Shown here piece by piece: positions 28,630 to 38,513 of a stretch of 64,000 nucleotides of DNA. Origin of the DNA: Gracilariopsis chorda. Lineage: Eukaryota; Rhodophyta; Florideophyceae; Gracilariales; Gracilariaceae. A program made the translations under genes and the position numbers. Under the pieces are notes generated by a model, which worked only from the letters and a program-made list of their open reading frames with translations, did not search any database and had not been told where the DNA came from. Position 1 is the first letter of the stretch. The number at the start of each line of letters is the position of its first letter. The stretch lies in contig NBIV01000004.1 of NCBI GenBank assembly GCA_003194525.1, forward strand, positions 124,001 to 188,000, read 5' to 3'.

Positions 28630-30389
28630 TTAGCGGGTTTTCTTGCCATTTGAAGACGAGTGTCCAAAACCAATCTTGCTCTGCAAACTCTTTCGCCGTT
28701 TCGGCAGGGAGCTTGGCGCAGAGGCAGAACCACCAGCATCAGATTTCATGCCCAGTTTGTTCAAAATTCGATCGCGTGGTCTCTTCAGTCTATTCAGTCG
28801 TTGTCTTTCCTGAGCCTTTTCAGCTTTAGCAAGAGCAACAAAGTCTATATCATCATCTGAACCACCAAGTTGAATACTCTTGACCGCCTGTTTAACTTCC
28901 GGATCGTTCTCATCTCCGCTAAACTCGTCAATAGCATCATCACTCTTTTGCTTCTTCTCAGCCAATTCTCGCTCGCGCTGCTGTTTCAGCATAGAACGCG
29001 CACTTTGAAAATCCGCAGCAGGCGTACTCACAGTCGGACGCCTGCGTGATGAAGGGCGTTTTGTGGTGTGGCTACGGATGTGAATAGCCATTCGATCACG
29101 CACATCATTAATGTCATAGCACACATCACACCCATGGCGACCGCATACACTCTTCGCAGACGCCTTCTCTCCGAAATATTCCAGCAGAACAACGCGTCTA
29201 CATCGCAACTTGGTACAATAATCCCTGACTGATTGTAACTTGTTTGTGCGCGATTCAATCAACTGTTGATCCGCCTTATCCTGACTGTTGAGAAATCGAT
29301 ACAGTTCAATATCCCGTTGAGCATAGTACAATATACTATCGCACGGTTTACCATCACGCCCCGCTCGACCGCTCTCCTGATAAAACGCTTCCAGACTCTT
29401 TGGAATAGAGTGATGTATCACATATCGAATGTTGGATACATCAATGCCCATTCCAAATGCTGTGGACGCAACGACAACCGGACACTCGCCGCTTTCAAAT
29501 TTCTGCTGGGCAGCCTTTCGAGCCTTAGACGACAGACCAGCATGGTATGAGAGAGCGGGCACTCCATTTGTGTTAAGTAAATCGGCGACAATATCGACGG
29601 TAGTTCGCTTAAACGCATACACGATTCCAGTTTCGAATGAAGAATCCGGGTTTCGTCGACGAAGAACGTATGAAATAATATCAAGTTCGACAGCGGTTTG
29701 CAACGTATCCACATAGCGTACTTGATAGCGTACATTAGACCTTAAAAAGGAGGTACGCACGTGTTTGGCGTTCGGAATAGAGAGCGACTTGACAATGTGC
29801 TTTTGTACGGACGGGGTGGCCGTTGCGGTAAGCGCGACGACTGGTATGCGCGGAAAGGAAGTCTTCAAGAAGCCAAGATTTGCATAAGCCTTTCTAAAAT
29901 CATGCCCCCATTCCGAGATACAATGGGCTTCATCGACAGCAACCAAGGCGAGTTTTCGTTTCGCATCAAGACGACGAAGCACGGGAACAAAGGAGGACGA
30001 GGTAAGTTTTTCAGGCGTGATGTATAAGAGTGCATACGGAATACGCGCGGCGTGCAAAGCGGAGAGCACCTGACGATTGTGAGAGGGCGGTTCAGCGGAG
30101 GATAGCATTGTGGCTGGGATGGATGCGGCGCGTAATGCGGCTACCTGATTGTGCATTAGGGAGAGCAATGGGGTAACTACGAGGGAGATGGCGTTGTTTC
30201 GATGGTGGAGGAAGAGAGCTGGTAACTGGTAGGTAAGCGACTTGCCGCTGCCTGTGGGGGCGATGACGAGGACATCGTGGCCGGCGAGCAGGTGGGAGAC
30301 GGCGGAGCGTTGGGTTGGTCGAAGACGGTGATGTCCGAAGTGGTTGGACAGCAGGGCGGCGACTTGGGGTCATCTGCGGAGGAAGTCAT
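28630..30389 (-). CDS. RecQ-type DNA helicase, apparent frameshift near N terminus
   Basis: RecQ helicases unwind DNA 3' to 5' in repair and recombination in the nucleus. The main frame runs from about 30369 to 28630 and has all core motifs: FGHHRLRPTQ (Q-motif region), APTGSGKSLTYQLPAL (Walker A), VDEAHCISEWGHDF (DEAH box), ALTATATP, STAFGMGIDVSNIRYVIHHS and QESGRAGRDG. A zinc-binding segment follows (CRRVVLLEYFGEK, then CGRHGCDVC). The C terminus is Lys/Arg-rich and ends GHSSSNGKKTR. There is no ATG in this frame before the Q-motif. ATG 30389 (MTSSADDP) lies in another frame and would join it if the G4/C4 run at 30366-30369 had one more base. About 585 residues, a short RecQ form. Confidence 0.85.
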
Positions 30390-31254
30390 TGCGACGGCAT
30401 CAGCGCGCGCACCGACTAGCGTTGTAAGGGTTAAAGGGTTATCCTAGGGATATCCCTAGGGATATAGGGATAGCACCAGATGGCTAACGCCTAGTAGTAG
30501 CTAAGTTACATAGCAGAGCACGAGGAGAGAAGCTGCGCAGCGAGTTTGCTGGGCAGCGTGTCAGATGCTGTCAGATGCGATGCAGCGAGCAACAAACGGG
30601 TGCAGACAACCGACAAGACGCCATCTAAAGACACGTACAGTTGTCATGTCTTGCATGACAGTGACAAGTCACGGCTCGAAGTGCACGCGCAGCAGCGCGC
30701 AGGCACCCGTGCGCCGGGAGTGGAACGGCGCGTCACAGCAACGACGGTGCTCCCGTCGGCAAGCGCGATGCATGGCAGGTCAACTTGTACGAATGTGAGT
30801 GGGCGACGTGCCCCATTGCGAGCCCAATCGGCCAATCAGCGGAGGCGATGCGCCGCCGTCAACGTCGGCGCCATCCTCCGACCGCGCCTGCGATGCGCCA
30901 GCGCGCCCGCCCTGCAGAGACGCTCGCCGTCCGCGTCACGCCGCTCCCCGATAAGTCATGGGCCATAGCCGCGCCCGCAGCCCCTCCCCGTCGTCTTCAT
31001 GCACAGCCATGCCCCGCAACTCGTGCCGCGCTGCTCCAGTCGTACTCCCATCTTGAGTCCTGCCTGTATCATAGTACATACGTACATACGTACACACTCC
31101 TTGAGAGGCGCAACCCGCGCATTCAATGAACTGCCTTCCATCATCTCTCTATCCTGTTCGGCTTCATCCTGGTCATCTCTCCCCTTCACCAACCCCCATT
31201 CCATTCCGCCCTTCAAGCGCATTGTTCACCAGCACCTTCATCTCCCCCCCCCCA
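30390..31254. promoter_or_regulatory. Divergent promoter region with palindrome
   Basis: It lies between the starts of RecQ (-) and the next gene (+). It carries two adjacent AAGGGTTA copies (30426-30441) and an 18-bp perfect palindrome at 30443-30460. The right part is a C/T-rich leader with a C-run at about 31244-31253. An in-frame ATG at 31126 would extend the downstream gene by 43 low-complexity codons. Confidence 0.5.
30443..30460. promoter_or_regulatory. Perfect 18-bp palindrome upstream of RecQ
   Basis: CCTAGGGATATCCCTAGG is its own reverse complement. It sits about 55-70 bp upstream of the proposed RecQ ATG and directly after two AAGGGTTA copies. It could be a binding site for a dimeric regulator. 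Confidence 0.75.
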
Positions 31255-32031
31255 ATGGACGCCGCTTGCGACTTCTCGGCGCTCCACTGCCCCTGTACAA
31301 ACCCCCCACCACCGTCCGCCGAGACGGCCGTAGTAAAAGGATGGACAATCGAACGTGACACCATTGAAAACAATTCACATCCGTGTTTCGACCCTGTGTC
31401 CGCAAGTTATATTGTTCCCGTCGACGGTCTTTACAAAATCGTCGTCGAGCTCATCCCCCTAGGCGGTCCAGCAATCGTCAACGACAACAATCGACGCCAA
31501 ATCGTTCCCTACGCCCTCTGTCTACAAGAGCCACCCACCCAACTCGACGATCAAATCCTCCGCCGATACCACGACATAGGCAACAAATTTGCAAAAGTAG
31601 AGCACATCAAAGCCGGAACCACCATCACCTGCATCCGCATGCCAAACGTTCCCGGTGATGAGTGTATCCGCTTCAAAGTGGAGATCATTCTTCGCAAGCG
31701 CAAACGTGAGGAGAGAGAGCTCACCAAGAAGGAGAAGAAGCGTAACAAGAGGCAGAGAAGACAAGCCATGGCACGTCACCCAACAATCCTCCCCGCTCGC
31801 GGTCGCGGTGACGCCTCGCGTCTTCATGACAACGATCCTAATCCGCAAGATCTTGACGACGCTTCAGACAGTGACAGTGAGTGGGAAAACGGATTCGAGA
31901 GTGATTCCACTTCGGATGATCTCCCTTCCAGTCGTCTTGCAAAGCGATTCAAGCGCTCCCGCCCTGCCGGTTCCGACGATCTTAACCGCAGTGAGGTCTT
32001 CTTTGACATCAACGATGAAGTCGTTCCTTAA
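31255..32031 (+). CDS. Hypothetical protein with β-rich domain and basic/acidic tail
   Basis: I chose ATG 31255 (MDAACDFSALHCPC), giving 258 residues; ATG 31126 is possible but adds only a translated C/T-rich leader. Residues about 30-150 look like a compact β domain: SASYIVPVDGLYKIVVELIP, then KVEHIKAGTTITCIRMPNVP and IRFKVEIIL. The VPxxGLYK strand pattern is loosely reminiscent of C1q/TNF jelly-roll domains, with low certainty. It is followed by a strongly basic stretch (RKRKREERELTKKEKKRNKR), a likely nuclear localisation signal, and by an acidic Ser/Asp tail (DDASDSDSEWENG). This composition resembles FK506-binding nucleoplasmin-like or histone-chaperone proteins, but no FKBP domain is present. 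Function unknown. Confidence 0.65.
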   Translation: MDAACDFSALHCPCTNPPPPSAETAVVKGWTIERDTIENNSHPCFDPVSASYIVPVDGLYKIVVELIPLGGPAIVNDNNRRQIVPYALCLQEPPTQLDDQILRRYHDIGNKFAKVEHIKAGTTITCIRMPNVPGDECIRFKVEIILRKRKREERELTKKEKKRNKRQRRQAMARHPTILPARGRGDASRLHDNDPNPQDLDDASDSDSEWENGFESDSTSDDLPSSRLAKRFKRSRPAGSDDLNRSEVFFDINDEVVP

Positions 32032-32097
32032 GCCCTTTCCTCCTTCTCACTTATCTTACTTCTTTTGCCTAGTTCTCAGTTTCGTCAGTCAACTCTA

Positions 32098-32289
32098 TTA
32101 ATCATCAAGCTGCCAATTCGCTTGAGCCCTTAATATGTTCAACGCTCGCATCTTGTCATAAAGTCTATCTACAACTTGTCGCCGTTCTGCATCATTCTCA
32201 TCATTTGCTGTCGCTGAAACCGCAATTATGTCATTACCGATTAGAGTGCTGTGTCGACTCTTAAGGTACAATGCCACAATTGCACCCAA
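32098..32289 (-). CDS. Possible terminal exon of a small unrecognised gene
   Basis: A 63-codon frame lies between the TFIIIC stop and the convergent gene. It reads VALYLKSRHSTLIGNDIIAV and ends MRALNILRAQANWQLDD. It has protein-like composition but no ATG near its start and an upstream TGA. It could be the last exon of a small gene or chance. Confidence 0.22.
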   Translation of the reverse strand: MGAIVALYLKSRHSTLIGNDIIAVSATANDENDAERRQVVDRLYDKMRALNILRAQANWQLDD

Positions 32290-32396
32290 CAGTGGTCAGC
32301 CCCAACATCCCATGTATACTTGTCACCTCACGAACGAATAGAGTGCTGTACCACGCTTTGTGCATACCCTTTTTTCCGCAGCTTCAACGCACCGCT

Positions 32397-34988
32397 TCAG
32401 AAAACAAGGTATTCACTGCAGATCGCGCTAGCCATTTCGATATTCCCACCCGCCCTGTAGATCTGTATAAGGTTGAACGCCGCGTCCCGTCGCAAATCGG
32501 CCCATTCTGGTATAGCATTCTTGTCAACACCCTCATACTCGCTGTCAAGCACTCGCATGTAAGCTTCAGTTGCAAAGTGCAACAGGCCAAGCTGATGCAT
32601 GGCCCTTCCCAAATTGTAGCCTGTTTCCATTTCGTACAAGCAACGCTCTTCCGGAAGAACACCTTTTTTGCGATTTCGCGTATAATCGCTCAGAAAACCC
32701 AGCGCATACGTAACCATCTCATTGCGATTCTGGATGCGTCTCCCTGCCGCAACGTATAACGTCTGAATCGCTAATACGAGGCATATAAGGGGGTGATTAG
32801 GGAACATCTTCAGCGCATGAAGGTAGATTCCTACCGTGTATCGACGGATGTTAATCCCTCCCCGACTAGAGCAATTCCCAGCTATAAAAGCTAAGTGCAG
32901 CGAAGGGTTCTTCCGCCGCAGTCGTTTCAGAAACTGAAAGGATCTATGTCGTTGTGCATCTGTTTCCATTCTCCACATTTGGTCTATGACTGAGTACGCG
33001 TACGCCATATCTGCATTCTTGGGTTCTTCCAAAAGCAAAATTCTTACTGAATCATGGGCACGAGTAATATCACCGACCGCCGTTGACGTGATAACGTCCA
33101 AGACCCTTAGACGGAGTTTCAGATCCAGCCGACCCCCAGTTATTCGAAGATGAGCCAAGGAGTCAAAAATGCGAACCAGGGAGTACGCTTTCCCGAGTTC
33201 ATCTTGAGCTTGGAACGAGCGCACTACCATTTCTGCAATCTCCACCAACTGATCGTCAACCATAATCCTCATTAAAGCAGCTCCAAGTGCCTGCAGTTTT
33301 TCTCTCGCTGCTTCTGCTCTCGAATTCTGCCTTATGGCTTCAGTTGTGTCTGCGGTAGTAAAGTTCTCGGATTGCTGCTTATGACTTTGACGCGCACCAG
33401 GAAGATCATCGTTATTGTCATTCGAATCCTCATCATTAGGCTTTGTGGGTGTCTTCTGTCCTGGCTCACAAAGAAATAATGCGTTTTCTAGAGGTTTGAA
33501 AACTTGAGCAAGGAATCCTCTGAAGTCGCCTTTCTCAAAGAGCTCTCTTCCTCGGGCGAGGGCATCAGCTGCTTCTTTTCTTTCTTTCAAAGTCAGAGAG
33601 TACTGTCCAATTAGGCTTGAGTACTTCTTGGTTGTCTTTCTCTTCGCCCGGACAACTTCTTTCGGAGTTTGAAACTGCTGGTAACGCAATGAAGCTTCAA
33701 CATGGCGGGGATGTACCGATAGCACCCATTCCAGATCAGATTTTGCCGTACTCATGTCGCCAACTCCAATGCAGCACACTGCTCTATTAAGCCGAACGTC
33801 AACCGGGTTCTCCAACTCTGCGCCTATGTCTAGCAGTAAGGTGTACGCTCGTACCCCGTCAGAAAAGTTTGACCCCTCTCTACATGCGTCCGCGACTTGT
33901 CTCAGTAGAACAACGTGTTTTGCCATTATGCTAGGGGATGCCATGAACTCGTGAAAAGTAGGCTCCGCTGCGGTGGTAGAGACAAGGCGATGGTGACATA
34001 TAGCTTCCAATAACCGTTGTACAAAAGTCATCGCGCATCCAATCTCTGCGTTTACATCTTTCATTCTGGACAGAAGAGCAGCAGCATCGAGATATCTCTT
34101 CTCAACAAAACGAAGCTCAATGAGAATCTCTAGAAGACCTTGAATCGCCTTGAGCTTGCTCTGGCGAGCTGAGCTCCTTCTCTGAGCAGCGATTTCACAA
34201 TCGCGCAGCATTCCTTCTATAACCACAGATGCTTTTCTTGGAGATTTCGTCTTTCGATGCAAATCGCTTATGATGTACGCCAATTCCAAGTCGTCTGGGA
34301 CAAGTTTCGCTATCTTGCCAAAGTTATCAGCTGCTTTGGAGTACTTTCCGAGCTTTAAAAACAAAAGACCTCTGCCACGAAGCGCTTCCACGTCTTTGTT
34401 ATTAGCGCCTCGAAGAGCATTAGATAAACAGTATATCGCCTTCTCATGATCCCCTTCTTCTTCCCACAGCGCTGCGTTTCTCTTCCACAGCTCTCTATCC
34501 TGACGATTCAGTTCTGCAGCAGACATATACAGCTCTAGAGCCTTCTTCTTGTCTCCTTTCTCTTCGTAGATCAGCGCGAGGGTTCTTCGAGGAGCTACCG
34601 CACTAGGTGCCCCCTCAATTACTCTTACAAGTAGTTTAGAAGCCTCTTCAAAGTCTCTTCTGATATATGCTAATGTAGCAGCACCCATTACAGAGTTTAG
34701 ATGTCGCGGTACATCGGTGTTTCTTGCACGTTTTTGAGCACCATGCGTGTGACTAGGACGGTGTTTTCTCTTTCTACCACGCCGCCCGTAGTTGCGTCGT
34801 TCAGCAATGAGGTCATCTATCGTTGCACCAAAAACTTCTTCCCTAGCTTGCTTTTCATTTTCATCCTCTTCTGAGCTTGCCAAAGGGTCGCTCTCGTCGC
34901 CGTCACTGTCTGAATCAGTTTGAATAGTTTCATAGTAGGCGTCATCTCCGTTTGCATCATAATCGTTGTTTTCATTATCCGAGTACAT
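32397..34988 (-). CDS. TFIIIC TPR subunit (tau131 / GTF3C3 / Sfc4-like)
   Basis: This TFIIIC subunit bridges promoter-bound TFIIIC to TFIIIB for RNA polymerase III transcription of tRNA and 5S genes. The first ATG is at 34988 (MYSDNENNDYDANGDDAYYE), giving 863 residues. The N terminus is acidic, followed by a basic patch (RRNYGRRGRKRKHRPSHTHG). From about residue 110 there is a long TPR array: AATLAYIRRDFEEASKLLVR, ALIYEEKGDKKKALELYMSA, ALWEEEGDHEKAIYCLSNAL and LLFLKLGKYSKAADNFGKIA. A second TPR block follows after a charged linker (EDSNDNNDDLPG). The C-terminal third (TDAQRHRSFQFLKRLRRKNP, LHLAFIAGNCSSRGG) and the ending EMASAICSEYLVF match this family. Intronless. Confidence 0.9.
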   Translation of the reverse strand: MYSDNENNDYDANGDDAYYETIQTDSDSDGDESDPLASSEEDENEKQAREEVFGATIDDLIAERRNYGRRGRKRKHRPSHTHGAQKRARNTDVPRHLNSVMGAATLAYIRRDFEEASKLLVRVIEGAPSAVAPRRTLALIYEEKGDKKKALELYMSAAELNRQDRELWKRNAALWEEEGDHEKAIYCLSNALRGANNKDVEALRGRGLLFLKLGKYSKAADNFGKIAKLVPDDLELAYIISDLHRKTKSPRKASVVIEGMLRDCEIAAQRRSSARQSKLKAIQGLLEILIELRFVEKRYLDAAALLSRMKDVNAEIGCAMTFVQRLLEAICHHRLVSTTAAEPTFHEFMASPSIMAKHVVLLRQVADACREGSNFSDGVRAYTLLLDIGAELENPVDVRLNRAVCCIGVGDMSTAKSDLEWVLSVHPRHVEASLRYQQFQTPKEVVRAKRKTTKKYSSLIGQYSLTLKERKEAADALARGRELFEKGDFRGFLAQVFKPLENALFLCEPGQKTPTKPNDEDSNDNNDDLPGARQSHKQQSENFTTADTTEAIRQNSRAEAAREKLQALGAALMRIMVDDQLVEIAEMVVRSFQAQDELGKAYSLVRIFDSLAHLRITGGRLDLKLRLRVLDVITSTAVGDITRAHDSVRILLLEEPKNADMAYAYSVIDQMWRMETDAQRHRSFQFLKRLRRKNPSLHLAFIAGNCSSRGGINIRRYTVGIYLHALKMFPNHPLICLVLAIQTLYVAAGRRIQNRNEMVTYALGFLSDYTRNRKKGVLPEERCLYEMETGYNLGRAMHQLGLLHFATEAYMRVLDSEYEGVDKNAIPEWADLRRDAAFNLIQIYRAGGNIEMASAICSEYLVF

Positions 34989-36512
34989 GGTAGAATCATG
35001 AGTTTTTTCGATTGGCGTCAATGCTGGCTTTCAAGGCTGACATTACTTCACTGAACGACGTGCACGTCCCTTGGTACTGATGAACGGCACAGTACAGATG
35101 ACACAAGAAAATCTCAGTGTTGCAAAGAATCGTCGTGAAACAGCCACCCATGAGCCGTTCCCGAAAGCCGTATTGTGGTTGGTGGGCTCGTTCACACCGA
35201 CCTGGTAAGGGTTATCTCAATAGCAACATCTATCAAGAATAGGATGCAGTCAGTTCTTGGTGTATGGAATCAGCTGCCGTGCGCAAAAAAACTGCGCTAT
35301 GCCGGAGTTCAGAATGTGACCCTCAGGGTCATGAGACAGTACCTTCGTAGACCTCCCCTGAGGATTCTCGGTACCGGTACAATGCAGATGGCTGTGACTC
35401 CTACGTAGTGAAAATCGTTGCGACTGGGTGTGTGTGTAGAGAAGAATCTCGCACTTTGGCATCGAGCGCATCGTCGTACTCGCGAATGTCGTGCCTTCCA
35501 AGAACTGACAGAAAGGAACTTGCAGCCGAAATGTTGTGACGGTTTCAGTGCTTCAAATAAAAGGGAAAAAAACCTTACGAAGAAACCTCCCCGTCGCCAG
35601 CGCGCAATCCCTCTGGATACTCGCCATAATGGACTACGTGAATGGAACTACAGTGCCCAAGGGTACGATGGACCGGCGATCTCCATACGCCCGACATCCG
35701 GGCTTAGCGCTCAGGTGTATCCCCAACAGCTAAAGAGGCCAGTAAACCAAAACTACAAGTCGACAACCATTACGGGCACGGGACGCCATTTCATTATGGG
35801 TCCTAGCAGACATGGATCTTCAGCTTTTGCAGAACCTGTTACGTTGCTTTGAAGGGTTACCATCATCGTGTTGCTGTAGAAGCTGCACAACAGATGGTTC
35901 TTGTTTGTGTGCTCTTTCTTTTCTATTGCTGCCCACCACCCTTTTGTAGTGCAATCGGCAACTCGATGAAGAAACAAAGCCGCCTAGAGGACAAGTAGAG
36001 GACATCATATCGTTTCGAAAAGCAGAAGTTACGCTGTCGCAAATCTACGTAGGGCACACCCCGAAGCTTCATCCGGTTGCTACCTACACAGAAATAAAGC
36101 CGTCACAGTGCGACTGCAACACACACGCTACCAATGATGTGGAACATTTTGTGCTGCGTTGCGCCAAGCGGACGGAATCTAGAAGACGCGAGCTCCCTGC
36201 TCCTGCAGAAAGAAGAGGTAAGACTTTAGCGGAGATAGTCCGCCAGTGGCCACAAAAGTTGTTAGCTTTCTTGTGGAAAGAGAATTTTTCAAATGAGAAA
36301 CCATTATCAGCGTGCCGTAATCAGGCATGCTGAACCCACAATAAAGAAGAAGAAGAAGAAAGCCGCACAGGCCTTAAGTTTTGCATGCATCTTGCAAAAT
36401 ATCTGCGTAGATCTCTCTATGCTCTCTTAGTTCTGTACTCGAGACTACTATTGGTATGTAAATTGGATACTAATAGTAAGGGTTATGCGATCTTGAGCGA
36501 AGAACGTGATGA
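34989..36512. other. Intergenic with a retrotransposon fragment
   Basis: The left part is the TFIIIC promoter, with AAGGGTTA at 35207-35214. The middle has an open frame at about 35418-35852 without a recognised domain. The right part is a LINE 3' fragment (see 35983-36362) and the pyruvate kinase 3' flank, with another AAGGGTTA at 36478-36485. Confidence 0.45.
35983..36362 (+). mobile_element. 5'-truncated non-LTR (LINE-type) retrotransposon 3' end
   Basis: The plus-strand frame reads RGQVEDIISFRKAEVTLSQI, then VGHTPKLHPV, and the zinc-knuckle-like CDCNTHATNDVEHFVLRCAK, then R-rich text and a TGA at 36331-36333. The pattern C-x-C...H-x4-C after a GHTP segment is typical of the end of non-LTR retrotransposon reverse transcriptase ORFs. 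It is followed by AATAAA (36340-36345) and a short (AAG)n tail, as at a LINE 3' end. No reverse transcriptase core is present, so the copy is 5'-truncated. The left boundary is approximate. Confidence 0.6.
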
Positions 36513-38291
36513 TTAACGAACTCTACGAACTTGTATGGTGTTGACGGTGTTCTTGTCCTTCACAAGCATATCGCTTGTGATCACAACATTATCACCGCTT
36601 GATGTGAGTCCTTTCTCCAACAGCAGGTTAATTGCGCGGGCTATAGTCTCTTCCGGATCGTTGGAAAAGTCAATGTGATATGGTTTGACACCCCAAAACA
36701 AAGTCAGTCTTCTGACCAGATTCTCATCCGGTGTCAAAGCAACGATGGGACACCTTGGCCGCGTAGAGGCAACAAGTTTGGCGTAAGTTCCAACTCTCGT
36801 GAACACAATGATAGCAGCGACGTTAAGCCTAGAGGCCAGAGTGGAAGCGGCATACGCAAGATTCAGTCTCGAATCCTGTGCGGTCTCATTATCAGGGGAT
36901 CGTGCTACCGGCGAAAACAGATCGTTTTGAGACATGGCTGAATCACGAGAAACGACGCTCTTAGCCACAGTAGCCATCACATTCAATGATTCATAAGGGT
37001 ATGAACCATTCGCAGTTTCTCCGCTAAGCATAGTCGCATCTGCACCCTGCCTAACAGCTTCAGTAATATCTGCAACCTCAGCACGTGTGGGGGTTGGATA
37101 CGTGATCATGCTTTCTAGCATGTGTGTGGCAACAATGGTCGGCTTTCTCAAGTTGCGATTGATGTTTACGATTTCGTCCTGTATAAGTGGAACGTCTTCG
37201 ATGGGGATCTCTGCACCCAGGTCACCGCGCGCAACCATAGCACCGTCGGAAACGTTCAGAATTTGAGGTAAGCGATGGATAGCATCTGCGCTCTCAATCT
37301 TTGATAAAACTAGTGCCTTGCATCCATTGTCCCGCAAGTATTGCTTTAGGCGAGCAACATCATCTTCGTGCTTCACAAAACTAAGGGCGTAAAAATCGAC
37401 GTTCATGTCCATCCCAAACTTGATATCTTCCCAATCCTTCTCCGTGATAGCAGGTAAAGAGGCACTCTTTCCACGAACATTGAGATGGCGGCGAGACGTA
37501 AGAACACCGCCATCGATACACTCAGAGATGACATCAGTATCAGTCTTCTCTGTGCATAGAAAAGAGCTCATTCCACCATCGACAAGAAGAGTATCTCCAA
37601 CGTGCACATCATTGATGAAGTCATCATAACTCACGTCCACCGTGTTCTCATCAAATTCTTCAACATTCTTTCGAATTGTCCATGTGAAGCGCTGTCCTCT
37701 CTTCACTTTAATAGGGGCCTTTACGTCACCGCTTCGGACTTCCGGTCCCTTGGTGTCAAGTAGGATTCCAAGTTTAAACCTTCCCTTCGCATTGATCTCT
37801 CTAACGTTGTCAATGACTGACTTATGCCATTCATGTGTGCCATGACTCATGTTAAGGCGCACTATGTCCATGCCGGTGTCGGCGAGCTTCTCCATATTGT
37901 TAATAGCGCACGTCTTCGGACCGATTGTGCATACGATCTTGCTCATACGCCCCGAGCCGACGCCCCACAGCTGGTCATCATCGATGGTATTTGTTGAGAA
38001 TCCAAGGCTGGTTGCTTCTCCGCGCGAGGTTGCGACAGCGTTCCATTTTGCCGGTGAGCGCGCGGCGCGAAGAACGGGTTTCAAACGCTGGACGAAACTC
38101 GTCGCCATCAACCGCGGAGCCGCCGCTCTTCGAATGGATATGCAAGGGTTGGATGTGAATGCGACCATATTATAATTAGATGGGGCGGTGAAATAGTTGG
38201 TATTGGGGAAGATGGTGGAAGCAGTTGACCGGAGTGAGATCATTGACGAACTAGGCTTACGCAAGTCCAAAGTTTGGATCGTGCCGTCCAT
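36513..38291 (-). CDS. PYK: Pyruvate kinase, with long N-terminal extension
   Basis: Pyruvate kinase converts phosphoenolpyruvate and ADP to pyruvate and ATP. The ORF starts at ATG 38291 and gives 592 residues. The enzyme core begins near residue 115 (MSKIVCTIGPKTCAINNMEK). Active-site motifs are intact: MDIVRLNMSHGTHEWH, LLDTKGPEVRSGD, LSKIESADAIHRL with the catalytic Lys, VARGDLGAEIPIEDVP, and THMLESMITYPTPTRAEVAD followed by MLSGETANGSYP. The C-terminal domain contains AAIIVFTRVGTYAKLVAS. The ~115-residue extension is Ser/Thr/Arg-rich. It contains a second plausible start at ATG 38168 (MVAFTSNPCISIRRAAAP) that reads like an organelle transit peptide. A plastid isoform is likely, but targeting is inference. 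Confidence 0.93.
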   Translation of the reverse strand: MDGTIQTLDLRKPSSSMISLRSTASTIFPNTNYFTAPSNYNMVAFTSNPCISIRRAAAPRLMATSFVQRLKPVLRAARSPAKWNAVATSRGEATSLGFSTNTIDDDQLWGVGSGRMSKIVCTIGPKTCAINNMEKLADTGMDIVRLNMSHGTHEWHKSVIDNVREINAKGRFKLGILLDTKGPEVRSGDVKAPIKVKRGQRFTWTIRKNVEEFDENTVDVSYDDFINDVHVGDTLLVDGGMSSFLCTEKTDTDVISECIDGGVLTSRRHLNVRGKSASLPAITEKDWEDIKFGMDMNVDFYALSFVKHEDDVARLKQYLRDNGCKALVLSKIESADAIHRLPQILNVSDGAMVARGDLGAEIPIEDVPLIQDEIVNINRNLRKPTIVATHMLESMITYPTPTRAEVADITEAVRQGADATMLSGETANGSYPYESLNVMATVAKSVVSRDSAMSQNDLFSPVARSPDNETAQDSRLNLAYAASTLASRLNVAAIIVFTRVGTYAKLVASTRPRCPIVALTPDENLVRRLTLFWGVKPYHIDFSNDPEETIARAINLLLEKGLTSSGDNVVITSDMLVKDKNTVNTIQVRRVR

Positions 38292-38513
38292 TTACTTAGT
38301 ATGAGGTGTTGTGTTTGTCTGTGCAGGAGCGGTGGGAGCAGATTTGCAAATCTAAACCGGCGAATTATTCGACGCAGAACACGTTGCATTCACCATTACA
38401 GGTAGAGTTACAGCGTGGATCTACAAAGATGCTGACTCAGAAGCATAAACATCTTGATCCCTCTCCTTCCGCTGTGAGAATTCCAGAGTTCAATTCTGAG
38501 CAGTCCGCCCACG

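Noticed and set aside
35418-35852. 144-codon plus-strand ORF beside the LINE fragment
   Set aside because: No domain, and a competing frame overlaps it. It could be part of the retroelement but I cannot show it.
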